From: Clostridia bacterium
GTDB lineage: Bacteria > Bacillota > Clostridia > Oscillospirales > Acutalibacteraceae
NCBI GenBank assembly: GCA_017534365.1
Contig: JAFWCS010000180.1
Coordinates: 1 to 10,675 of the forward strand
Direction: 5' to 3'
Length of the DNA stretch: 10,675 nt
The notes below the pieces were generated by a model. It was not told where the DNA came from. It did no database searches and was given only the letters and a program-made list of their open reading frames with translations. This document shows, one piece after another, positions 1 to 5,750 of this stretch. The first letter of the stretch is position 1. Each line of letters opens with the position of its first letter. The position numbers and the translations under genes are program-made.

Positions 1-2
1 CG

Positions 3-683
3 ACGAACAAAGAAACGACAGCCAAGACTGCTATCGATTTAAGCAAGCTCACAACAGCATATATTAAAACTCAAGACAATAACAGCAAAGTTAATCTGCG
101 CGAATCACCGAGTACAGATTCAAAATCTTTTGCCACGCTCGCAAGCGGCACGGAAGTGAAACTCATAACCAAAGAGGGCGACTGGTATAAGGTTATCGTA
201 AACGGTAAAACAGGATATATCAAAGCAGACTACATCACCGACAAAAAGCCGGTTGCGTTCACAACAGGATATGTCAAAGATAGAATTTATTATAATGAAT
301 GGGCGAATTTGAAGTTTGTTATTCCAAACGATTTTGTAGAAGATGATAGCGTATATTCTGGCGATAAGAATACAGAAGGGTTTTCAGGTGGATTAGCTTT
401 AAGAACAGAACAAGAAGATGAATTCATATTAATACGATACTATAAAAGCGATATAAGTACTCTTTGTCAGTCTAAAGGGTTCGCAGTTTCAGATCTTAAA
501 AGCACTGTTTTAGGTGGACAAGAGTATAAAGTATTTGAAAATTCCGAACCCCATATGCTTTATACTGATTACAAGAGATTCTATATGAAGAAATTAGATG
601 ATTATGTTGTTTATATTTATTTTGAAGCGATATCTCAATCAAGATTAGATGAGTTTGCATTGCTCTTTTCAATAATCTCCTGA
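3..683 (+). CDS. SH3b-domain protein, 5'-truncated
   Basis: The reading frame is open from the first complete codon at position 3 to TGA at 681-683, so the true start lies left of the window. A GTG at 156 is only an internal codon. Roughly nucleotides 57-240 encode a bacterial SH3 (type 3) domain: a YIKT start, the VNLRESPS motif, then GDWYKV and GKTGYIKADYI. In this family the fold typically binds cell-wall peptide or glycan in secreted proteins. The remaining ~145 residues start with a NEWANLKFVIPNDF segment, which resembles a domain of unknown function seen at the C-terminus of clostridial secreted or lipoproteins. The signal peptide, if any, is off the window. Codon use turns AT-rich after about position 265, between the two domains. 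No terminator follows the stop, and the next promoter's -35 begins 7 nt later. SH3b is confident; overall function is unknown. Confidence 0.8.
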   Translation, partial: TNKETTAKTAIDLSKLTTAYIKTQDNNSKVNLRESPSTDSKSFATLASGTEVKLITKEGDWYKVIVNGKTGYIKADYITDKKPVAFTTGYVKDRIYYNEWANLKFVIPNDFVEDDSVYSGDKNTEGFSGGLALRTEQEDEFILIRYYKSDISTLCQSKGFAVSDLKSTVLGGQEYKVFENSEPHMLYTDYKRFYMKKLDDYVVYIYFEAISQSRLDEFALLFSIIS

Positions 684-689
684 TTTTCT

Positions 690-718
690 GTAACAATTCC
701 CCTCATCATGTGTATACA
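690..718 (+). promoter_or_regulatory. Promoter copy 1 (peptide gene 784)
   Basis: A -35 of GTAACA (690-695), an exact 17-bp spacer and a -10 of TATACA (713-718) precede the 784 gene. The same two hexamers at the same spacing occur before the genes at 1407 and 1871, and this conservation is the main support. The -10 sits in a GTGTATACAC palindrome (710-719) that could also be an operator. A start site near 725 is predicted, giving a leader of about 60 nt. Confidence 0.7.
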
Positions 719-769
719 CTATTGAACGAAGCAAACAGAGCTTCACAAAATCAATAAAAAACACATGAT
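705..769 (+). repeat. 9-bp inverted repeat spanning -10 to RBS, copy 1
   Basis: ATCATGTGT (705-713) is perfectly complementary to ACACATGAT (761-769). The left arm ends at the first base of the -10 and the right arm abuts AAGGAG (770-775). The paralogous gene at 1407 has a perfect inverted repeat at the same place with a different sequence. The pairing is seen directly; whether it acts as RNA stem, DNA operator or invertible segment is open. Confidence 0.7.
722..748 (+). promoter_or_regulatory. Leader stem-loop, copy 1
   Basis: TTG...CAA closes a stem whose main helix is GAAGC (728-732) pairing with GCTTC (740-744) around a 7-nt loop. The predicted start site falls at its 5' foot, so it could form a 5'-terminal hairpin on the mRNA, a known way of stabilising bacterial messages. 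Equivalent hairpins lie before the genes at 1407 and 1871. Confidence 0.55.
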
Positions 770-783
770 AAGGAGAAATCAAA

Positions 784-1047
784 ATGAATACCAACAAAAT
801 CAACACTCTCAACACCAACGAAACCGAACTCAGTGCAACTGAACTTGAAGAAGTAAACGGCGGCCTTCTCTGCGAGCTTGCAGTGGCAGGCGCGGTGGTA
901 GCCGGAGCCGCAATCGGCACGGCCGCCGTGGTCGGCACGGCAGCCGCGATCGGCACCGCAGCCGCTCTCGCGGAATGCAGCAGACCCCGCCCCAGACGCT
1001 GCAACTACGAGTATACTTATTGCCGCGAGACCGTTTACAGATGGTAA
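784..1047 (+). CDS. Double-glycine leader peptide, bacteriocin/RiPP-like precursor A
   Basis: This is an 87-residue precursor. Residues 1-27 form a double-glycine leader (ELSATELEEVNGG ending at G26-G27) of the type removed by C39-peptidase ABC exporters. The predicted core is 60 residues. It holds a Gly/Ala-rich hydrophobic segment (about 32-63) with a GxxxG step (G41, G45) and three consecutive GTAAxx hexads (45-62, nucleotides 916-969). A Cys-bounded basic Pro loop follows (C65 to C73, SRPRPRR between), then the aromatic tail YEYTYCRETVYRW. Cysteines are at 30, 65, 73 and 80. The start is fixed by AAGGAG at 770-775. It is paralogous to the gene at 1407 and shares its promoter module. Resemblance is closest to class IIb (lactobin/cerein-type) bacteriocin precursors with glycine zippers. 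A RiPP substrate or secreted signal is possible. No exporter, maturase or immunity gene is in the window. Confidence 0.85.
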   Translation: MNTNKINTLNTNETELSATELEEVNGGLLCELAVAGAVVAGAAIGTAAVVGTAAAIGTAAALAECSRPRPRRCNYEYTYCRETVYRW

Positions 1048-1065
1048 GGTTATAACCTCGGCAAA

Positions 1066-1090
1066 GGGGCTGTCGCATTCAGGCAGCCCC
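1066..1090 (+). terminator. GC-rich hairpin after precursor A
   Basis: GGGGCTG (1066-1072) pairs with CAGCCCC (1084-1090), 18 nt after the stop codon. The position suits a terminator, but an A-rich stretch follows rather than a T run, so it is at best a weak terminator or an RNA-stabilising 3' hairpin. A hairpin with the same GGGCTGTCGCA start lies after the peptidase gene at 3418. Confidence 0.35.
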
Positions 1091-1111
1091 CAAAAAGAAA
1101 AACGGACCAGG

Positions 1112-1152
1112 AAAAAAACAGCCGGGCGACCCGAAAAAAGGTTGCCCGGCTG
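1112..1152 (-). terminator. Intrinsic terminator reading leftward
   Basis: A 13-bp stem (1119-1131 with 1140-1152, one G-T wobble) has loop CGAAAAAA. On the minus strand it is followed directly by seven Ts (1118-1112), a textbook intrinsic terminator. On the plus strand it ends in CTGCTTTC, a poorer tail, so it may be bidirectional and also end the precursor A message. No minus-strand gene is visible upstream of it. Confidence 0.55.
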
Positions 1153-1212
1153 CTGCTTTCATAGGATCATTTAATCATCACAAAAGCCACACAGAAAGCA
1201 GTTAGGTGAATA

Positions 1213-1240
1213 GGTACTGGGTACTGTGGTACTGGTACTG
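1213..1240 (+). repeat. Short tandem repeat, four GTACTG units
   Basis: Four GTACTG units occur at 1214-1219, 1221-1226, 1229-1234 and 1235-1240, separated by 1, 2 and 0 bases. The tract lies in the 267-bp non-coding gap between precursor A and promoter copy 2. On the minus strand a perfect TTGACA (1239-1244) begins at its edge. Confidence 0.8.
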
Positions 1241-1314
1241 TCAAGACTTATGCGCAAATTTGTTTGCAATCCATGAAAATGAAGTGAAGTCGTGCAAAAA
1301 GATTCGTTTTTTAT

Positions 1315-1343
1315 GTAACACTTCTCCGTATTCTGTGTATACA
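1315..1343 (+). promoter_or_regulatory. Promoter copy 2 (peptide gene 1407)
   Basis: GTAACA (1315-1320), a 17-bp spacer and TATACA (1338-1343) match copies 1 and 3 exactly in hexamers and spacing. From the -10 through the leader the sequence is almost identical to copy 1, while the 17-bp spacers differ. This points to selection on the promoter elements rather than very recent duplication alone. The predicted start is near 1350. Confidence 0.7.
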
Positions 1344-1393
1344 TTATTGAACGAAGCAAACAAAGCTTCTCAAAATCAATAAAACACAGAATA
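1329..1393 (+). repeat. 10-bp inverted repeat spanning -10 to RBS, copy 2
   Basis: TATTCTGTGT (1329-1338) is perfectly complementary to ACACAGAATA (1384-1393), just before AAGGAG. Relative to copy 1 several bases differ in both arms, yet pairing is complete in each. The loop side of the right arm is two bases shorter than in copy 1. Confidence 0.7.
1347..1373 (+). promoter_or_regulatory. Leader stem-loop, copy 2
   Basis: TTGA (1347-1350) pairs with TCAA (1370-1373). After a two-base bulge (AC), GAAGC (1353-1357) pairs with GCTTC (1365-1369), closing loop AAACAAA. The nine base pairs make this the best-formed of the three leader hairpins. Confidence 0.6.
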
Positions 1394-1406
1394 AGGAGAA
1401 TTCAAA

Positions 1407-1688
1407 ATGAACACAAAGGAAATCAACAGAATCAATAACATCGAAACCGAACTCAACGAAAACGATCTTGAGGAAGTGAACGGCGGTCTCTTGCTTGAAC
1501 TTGCTGTTGCAGGAGCAGCCGTCGGCGCTGCAGCGGTCGGCACCGCGGCAGTCATCGGCACAGCAGCCGCACTCGGCACCGCAGCGATTGCAGGCGCAGT
1601 AATGGCAGAAGCCTGCAGGCCTCAGCCTAGATGCTACTCTTACGAATATGAATACACATACTACCGTGAGACCGGTTACAGATGGTAA
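1407..1688 (+). CDS. Double-glycine leader peptide, bacteriocin/RiPP-like precursor B
   Basis: This 93-residue paralogue of the gene at 784 has the same layout. The leader, ELNENDLEEVNGG, ends at G26-G27 and leaves a 66-residue core. The core opens with LLLELAVAGAAVGAAAVG, continues with GTAA-type hexads from G45 (nucleotides 1539-1592) and an extra IAGAVMAEA segment. A shorter Cys-bounded loop (C70 to C76, RPQPR between) and the tail YEYEYTYYRETGYRW follow. C30 and C80 of precursor A are absent, so only the pair around the RP-P-R loop is common to both, which suggests a disulfide or other cross-link there. The RBS GGAG (1395-1398) is 8 nt from ATG. Two similar peptides side by side fit a two-peptide bacteriocin, but homomeric pores or signalling cannot be excluded. 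Confidence 0.85.
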   Translation: MNTKEINRINNIETELNENDLEEVNGGLLLELAVAGAAVGAAAVGTAAVIGTAAALGTAAIAGAVMAEACRPQPRCYSYEYEYTYYRETGYRW

Positions 1689-1712
1689 ACCACAAAACAA
1701 TATCTCACCAAA

Positions 1713-1740
1713 CAGCGCTCTGGAGGGCGCTGTTTTTTCT
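1713..1740 (+). terminator. Intrinsic terminator after precursor B
   Basis: CAGCGCTC (1713-1720) pairs with GGGCGCTG (1725-1732) around TGGA with one G-T wobble, followed by TTTTTTCT. It lies 24 nt after the stop codon and separates precursor B from the peptidase gene, so each has its own transcript. Confidence 0.85.
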
Positions 1741-1782
1741 TGGCTGTTCGCCATAAAACAAAAAGTAAAAACCATTTTTTCT

Positions 1783-1811
1783 GTAACATCTTGCCGCCCG
1801 GTGTGTATACA
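1783..1811 (+). promoter_or_regulatory. Promoter copy 3 (M23 peptidase gene)
   Basis: GTAACA (1783-1788), a 17-bp spacer and TATACA (1806-1811) repeat the arrangement of the two peptide promoters, including the TTTTTTCTGTAACA lead-in and the ATTATTGA block after the -10. The intrinsic terminator at 1713-1740 lies just upstream, so this must be the start of an independent unit. Confidence 0.7.
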
Positions 1812-1814
1812 TTA

Positions 1815-1840
1815 TTGAGCAAGGCAATAACACCTCTCAA
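1815..1840 (+). promoter_or_regulatory. Leader stem-loop, copy 3
   Basis: TTGAG (1815-1819) pairs with CTCAA (1836-1840). After a two-base bulge (CA), AGG (1822-1824) pairs with CCT (1833-1835). Compared with copy 2, the A1355-T1367 pair is replaced by G1823-C1834, a compensatory change that supports a real RNA hairpin. The outer inverted repeat of the peptide genes is not preserved here. Confidence 0.5.
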
Positions 1841-1870
1841 ATAATAACAAACAAAAAGGAGACATCAAAA

Positions 1871-3403
1871 ATGGCAGCAATCAAAAAAGCAATCGCAATC
1901 CTGGCAACACTGGCAACCATCCTTTCGTGCTTTGCCATCATGGCAGACGCAGCAAGCATTTCGGTCGTCAACGGCAGATCAGACGGAAACTGGCTGTTCC
2001 CGCTTGCAAGCAGTTATTATCAGAGCATATCGGACTGGGCAGGCTGTTATGCCAACGGCGGAACAATCGGGGCCTGCCCTTTCCACGGAAAAAGCTGTGG
2101 GCACAACGCAGCTTGCGACGCAGACCACTACACAGGTCACGGTCCGTACGGCCATAACGGAATTGATATCAAAGCAGCGAAAGGCGCGGCGGTAATGGCA
2201 TCTGCCCCCGGAACACTGTATTATGTAAATTACAATCTCGGCGCAAGAGGTTTGACGGCGGTTATTGAACACAAAACAAATAGCAAAGATTCTTATTACA
2301 GCTATTATCAGCACCTTAATGGCATTAACACAAAAATCAAAAGCGGATCAACAGTAAATGCAGGCGATATTATAGGGTATGTAGGAAATACAGGAGGTAA
2401 TTATGGCAACCATCTTCATTTTGGTATGGTATTTGGTCAGGCAGGGAAAGGCAGCAATGCAGCAACCGGAGAGTATTTAAACACATTGGAGGGATATGGC
2501 TGGCTAACAACGTCAGATTACAAATATGGACGTATTGTTGTAAATCCCGATGTAAAAAACGCAGATACGAGACTTGATACTGTAAACAGTCACAGAGGTT
2601 CGGTGCACTACGTTTTTAATAAATCCGAAGTGAAAATCGGCTCATGCAGCTATATTTTAACAGACTATGAAAGTGCGCATCCTCATAAAGCGATCTATAA
2701 ATGCAAAGACTGTGGAAAAACATATACTGATGCAGCCAAGACAAAATACAATTCAAATTGCAAGCAATGTACCGAAACTGTTTTTAATACTAACGGTATT
2801 ACCAAGCCGTCGACTATCAGGTACGCCAGCTGCTTCGGTCTCAAAGGAACGATCACCTGCAATAAAACAATGACAAATATTACTGCCGGGATCTATACTG
2901 ATTCGGCCGGAAAAAACCCAAAACAGAGAATCAGCATGAACCCAAATTCAAAAACATATAACTTAAACGGCAAAGTAAATGACAGTTTAGTATTAAATAA
3001 TCTTGATGATGGTACATACTATTACAGAGTGACTGCAACGGCACCCGGAAAAACTGAAATCATCGTAAACCAGAAATTTAATGTGTATACCGTATTTACA
3101 ATTTCTAATGCAACAAAACCTACTTCAATCAAAAAAGGCAGTTGCTTTGGATTGCGCGGAGTAATCTCAAATGATAAAAAGCTGAAGAATGTAACAGCAG
3201 GTATTTATTCAGATGCAAATGGTAAAAATGCGAAGCAAAAAGTCAGCGTAAATCCAAATGCAAAATCCTATAATTTAAATGGAAAAATTAATAATGAACT
3301 GATTTTCAACAATCTCCCGAAAGGAACATACTACTACAAAGTAACCGCAAATAACGGAACCAGAACAGAGACTTTAATCAATCAAAAGTTTACTGTAACC
3401 TGA
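1871..3403 (+). CDS. Secreted M23 (lysostaphin-type) metalloendopeptidase
   Basis: The product has 510 residues. A Sec signal peptide (1-27, likely cleaved near ADA/A) leads into an M23 peptidase domain at about 40-200. The zinc and catalytic motifs are complete: H95-N-G-I-D99 (HxxxD), H148 in YYQHL, and H181-L-H183 (HxH). M23 enzymes cut peptide cross-links of peptidoglycan outside the cell; some are autolysins and some bacteriocins. A Cys-rich insert (C59, C69, C76, C82) precedes the active site. After it comes C278xxC281...C297xxC300, probably a small metal- or disulfide-stabilised module. Two copies of a ~100-residue domain follow (311-414 and 415-510), each opening with TKP and SCFGL and containing AGIY and GTYYY. 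They probably bind wall or surface. The RBS GGAG is at 1858-1861. The shared promoter module ties the gene to the two peptides. Codon use turns AT-rich after about codon 115. Fold and activity are confident; target is not. Confidence 0.93.
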   Translation: MAAIKKAIAILATLATILSCFAIMADAASISVVNGRSDGNWLFPLASSYYQSISDWAGCYANGGTIGACPFHGKSCGHNAACDADHYTGHGPYGHNGIDIKAAKGAAVMASAPGTLYYVNYNLGARGLTAVIEHKTNSKDSYYSYYQHLNGINTKIKSGSTVNAGDIIGYVGNTGGNYGNHLHFGMVFGQAGKGSNAATGEYLNTLEGYGWLTTSDYKYGRIVVNPDVKNADTRLDTVNSHRGSVHYVFNKSEVKIGSCSYILTDYESAHPHKAIYKCKDCGKTYTDAAKTKYNSNCKQCTETVFNTNGITKPSTIRYASCFGLKGTITCNKTMTNITAGIYTDSAGKNPKQRISMNPNSKTYNLNGKVNDSLVLNNLDDGTYYYRVTATAPGKTEIIVNQKFNVYTVFTISNATKPTSIKKGSCFGLRGVISNDKKLKNVTAGIYSDANGKNAKQKVSVNPNAKSYNLNGKINNELIFNNLPKGTYYYKVTANNGTRTETLINQKFTVT

Positions 3404-3417
3404 TATTTTCGCGCACT

Positions 3418-3455
3418 GGGCTGTCGCAAGCAGGAAAACCCTGCGGCGGCAGCCC
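3418..3455 (+). terminator. Hairpin after M23 gene
   Basis: GGGCTG (3418-3423) pairs with CAGCCC (3450-3455), with further pairing inside and an inner GCAGG/CCTGC helix. It starts 14 nt after the stop codon. There is no T run directly behind it, so termination efficiency is doubtful; the hairpin itself is clear. Confidence 0.4.
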
Positions 3456-3634
3456 TTCGGATCTTGGGCGCGATGAATTTTGGGCAATTAAGCCCACTAA
3501 ACGCGCTAAAATAGACAGTATATTCAAAGGCCGCCGGGAAAAGCGAACCCCCGGCACGCAGTTTTGGATGCCGCTAACCATTCATAAAACCTTCTTCGCA
3601 TCCAGAAGCAGTCGGCGAAAAACGCCTGCATGCA

Positions 3635-3668
3635 ATCAGCTCCCGCGTCCGGAGACGCGGGAGCTGAT
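3635..3668. terminator. 15-bp perfect hairpin between convergent genes
   Basis: ATCAGCTCCCGCGTC (3635-3649) and GACGCGGGAGCTGAT (3654-3668) form a perfect stem with loop CGGA. On the plus strand it is followed by a T-rich but interrupted tail (GCTTGTTTTC and on). On the minus strand an A-rich stretch precedes it and T5 comes 12 nt later. It lies 46 nt past the DUF4838 stop codon and probably terminates that gene, perhaps in both directions. Confidence 0.55.
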
Positions 3669-3714
3669 GCTTGTTTTCGGTTGCTTTTCGTTTTCCGCTA
3701 ACGGCTGTGCCGGG

Positions 3715-5631
3715 TCAGGCGACGGCGGCATAGATCCGCTGGGCGATCCGGTAGAAGAGGCCGTAGGCCGAAAGGAACGGCGTCATGGATTCCAGAATCC
3801 CGCCGAAGAACAGCCGCGTTTTCGCGCCGATCTCGTCGGCCTCATACATATTCCATTCGGCGGCGGGCGCGTAGCGGATGCAGATGCAGTCCAGATAATC
3901 GCCGTGGCCGCCCTCGCTGATGGTCCTGACGCCGAAGGCCTGCAGATCCTCAAAGAGCTGCTGCCGCTCGTCAAAGCGCGCCGGGTTCAGCACGGAGAAT
4001 TCGCCCTTGCCGGCGCTGGACTTCCAGAACCGCCAGGACAGCTCCGTGCGCGTGAGATGCTCAAGCTGCGTCTCATCCGCCGCCGCGGCCTTTGCTTCCG
4101 CCCACAGCGCGTCGATCTCCGCGACCTCTCGACCGCTGAAATCATAGCTCTGCTGCGCGCCTTCGCCAATGGAGAGATGGCCGTTCTGGCCGCCCGCTGC
4201 GTCAAGATGCCGCTGCAGGATCTCCTCGATCGCTTCCCAGCCGGGGCCGTAATACGCCGCAAGGAAGCCCTGCACTTCGGGCTGCAGATCACGGTAGGGA
4301 TCCTGCAGGCTCTTGGCGATCATATAAGCGCGCAGCTCGCCGAATTCGGTGTCGCAGTCGCGGATATAGTAATTGCCTTCCTCGTAAACGCCGCGCACGT
4401 GATTCTCATAAAACACCTGGATGTTGCGCTGGATGACGTTGAAATCCGGGAAAAAGAGGCAGGTGTTCAGATAGTTCGTCGTATAATCCCAGACGTAGAG
4501 CCGGTTGCAGATGGCGGCCCAGTCGGCGAGATCCTTCATCAGCGCGGTATTGCTTGAGCAGGACGGATCGTCCAGCGCGTGGCAGAAGCAGCACTCGATG
4601 GTGCAAAGGCGCACGATCACATTCTCGCGCGGCACGATGCCGGTCGGCGCCTGGCGCGTATATTGATAGGCAAAGGTGTCGATCGCCACATTGTCGTAGC
4701 CCGCCGCCTTGACCGCATCCGCGATCTGATTGACGAACTGCAGCATCGTGGCGGACTGCACGCCGCCGTGCGCGGCCTCGAACGCCTTGCAGCGGTCGCA
4801 TTCGCAATAATGATAATTATCGTTCTGCGTGACGGAAACGATCTGCACCGAAGCCGCCGGGTCATGGCCGGAGGCGAGCAGGTTCAGCACGTTTCGCGTT
4901 GCGATCGCAAGCACCTCGGGATTTGTGAGGCAGGGCTGATCCGTCGTGCGCGCGCCGTCATGCAGCGCAAGGTATTCGGGGTGCGACTCGGCGTAGCGCG
5001 CGGTCTCGCACAGGCCGCCCATGGTGTGGCAGAAGCCGCCGAGATAGTTGACGTTGCCGCCCATTTCGGCGGGGATCCTGCGGTAGGTGCCGCCGTTCAG
5101 GCCGTTCGCCACGGAATACTCCACGTCGCAGGGGCTGCGCCAGTCGGTATCCGTGTATTCAAAAAACGGCGCATAGACCAGATCGGTATCCGCGGGCACT
5201 TCGATCGATTCCGCCTGCGGCAGCTCGATGATCTGCGCGGTGTAGACCTTCCTGCCGCAAAATTCCTCCAGGAAGCGGTAGACGCCGGCCTGCAGGCCGC
5301 GCACGCCCGTGCCGCTGATATGGAGATTGCCGTCGATCACGGCGATGCGGTAGCCGTTCTCCGCAAGCGCCGAAGCGTCTGCGGCGGAAGCGGCGCCGAG
5401 GGCGATACAGGGCCCGTCCGCCTGTGTGACAGTCTGCGGCGCGGCGCCGAACACCTCCGCAAGACACTGCGACAGCTTTTCGGCTGCAAAGGTCTCATAG
5501 CTCGTCGGCTCTGCCGGAACGAGGATGTCCCAGCCGGCGTCGATCCGCACGGCGTCCGCCTGCGCAAACGCCGCCTGCGCGGGCACGAGCAAGAATACGA
5601 GCGCGAGAAGAATACTGCATGCTTTTTTCAT
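3715..5631 (-). CDS. Secreted DUF4838-family protein
   Basis: The start at 5631 (638 residues) is chosen over an upstream ATG at 5808. It has an AAAGGA box (5642-5647) and a typical signal peptide (MKKACSILLALVFLL, cleavage near AFA/Q). A strong promoter lies between the two candidate starts. After the signal comes an alpha/beta domain of the kind found before the catalytic barrel in NAGLU/GH67-like glycosidases (about 35-140; a YETFAAEKL helix and IALG strand). The DUF4838 region follows, with its hallmark S266-V-T-Q-N-D...Y275-C-E-C-D-R-C281. Further on are YVWDYTTNYLNTCLFFPDF, a GVYEEGNY segment and a LRAYMIAKSLQDP helix ending in YYGPGW. The family is thought to be glycoside hydrolase-like, acting on extracellular glycans, but substrate and catalysis are not established. 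It is transcribed away from the glycosyltransferase operon. C-terminal residues beyond ~470 are not recognised. Confidence 0.85.
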   Translation of the reverse strand: MKKACSILLALVFLLVPAQAAFAQADAVRIDAGWDILVPAEPTSYETFAAEKLSQCLAEVFGAAPQTVTQADGPCIALGAASAADASALAENGYRIAVIDGNLHISGTGVRGLQAGVYRFLEEFCGRKVYTAQIIELPQAESIEVPADTDLVYAPFFEYTDTDWRSPCDVEYSVANGLNGGTYRRIPAEMGGNVNYLGGFCHTMGGLCETARYAESHPEYLALHDGARTTDQPCLTNPEVLAIATRNVLNLLASGHDPAASVQIVSVTQNDNYHYCECDRCKAFEAAHGGVQSATMLQFVNQIADAVKAAGYDNVAIDTFAYQYTRQAPTGIVPRENVIVRLCTIECCFCHALDDPSCSSNTALMKDLADWAAICNRLYVWDYTTNYLNTCLFFPDFNVIQRNIQVFYENHVRGVYEEGNYYIRDCDTEFGELRAYMIAKSLQDPYRDLQPEVQGFLAAYYGPGWEAIEEILQRHLDAAGGQNGHLSIGEGAQQSYDFSGREVAEIDALWAEAKAAAADETQLEHLTRTELSWRFWKSSAGKGEFSVLNPARFDERQQLFEDLQAFGVRTISEGGHGDYLDCICIRYAPAAEWNMYEADEIGAKTRLFFGGILESMTPFLSAYGLFYRIAQRIYAAVA

Positions 5632-5721
5632 AGTCCAGATCCTTTCTGCCGGGCAAAAAGCGGCTTTTTCTAAAAACAGCACCGCAGGATTCAGATGCGC
5701 GGATCGTGCGGTGCCGCCTTC

Positions 5722-5750
5722 ATTATAGCAGAAGGGCATGTAAAAATCAA
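5722..5750 (-). promoter_or_regulatory. Promoter of DUF4838 gene
   Basis: On the minus strand TTGATT (5750-5745), a 17-bp spacer and TATAAT (5727-5722) are present, with a TGC extended -10. Transcription would start near 5714 and leave a leader of about 80 nt. This places the 5808 ATG outside the transcript and supports the start at 5631. Confidence 0.8.

Larger units (their letters stand above)
3404..3714. other. Gene-free spacer with several hairpins
   Basis: No credible gene is seen in these 311 bases. It holds an imperfect long hairpin (3418-3455), TGGGC/GCCCA around AATTAA (3481-3496), GCCGGG/CCCGGC (3533-3538 with 3550-3555), GGCG/CGCC around AAAAA (3614-3626) and a perfect 15-bp stem (3635-3668). 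It separates the plus-strand peptidase gene from the convergent DUF4838 gene. Base composition changes from AT-richer to GC-rich across it. Confidence 0.7.

Noticed and set aside
690..783. Known riboswitch such as a c-di-GMP or c-di-AMP aptamer
   Set aside because: I see none of the conserved aptamer core motifs, and the predicted mRNA leader of about 60 nt is short for such an aptamer plus expression platform.
669..1078. Minus-strand frames opposite precursor A
   Set aside because: They are Ala/Thr/Arg-rich shadows of the repetitive GTAA-coding DNA. The plus-strand peptide has RBS, promoter and a conserved paralogue.
1213..1240. CRISPR-like short repeats
   Set aside because: Units are only 6-7 bp with no spacers and no cas genes, so this is a simple tandem repeat.
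1344..1775. 143-codon minus-strand frame opposite precursor B
   Set aside because: It crosses the precursor B gene and its terminator and has no RBS or recognisable domain.
3568..5673. Long plus-strand frames (3568-4557 and 4579-5673)
   Set aside because: Both are antisense to the DUF4838 gene, which has conserved motifs, signal peptide, RBS and promoter. They have no recognisable domains.
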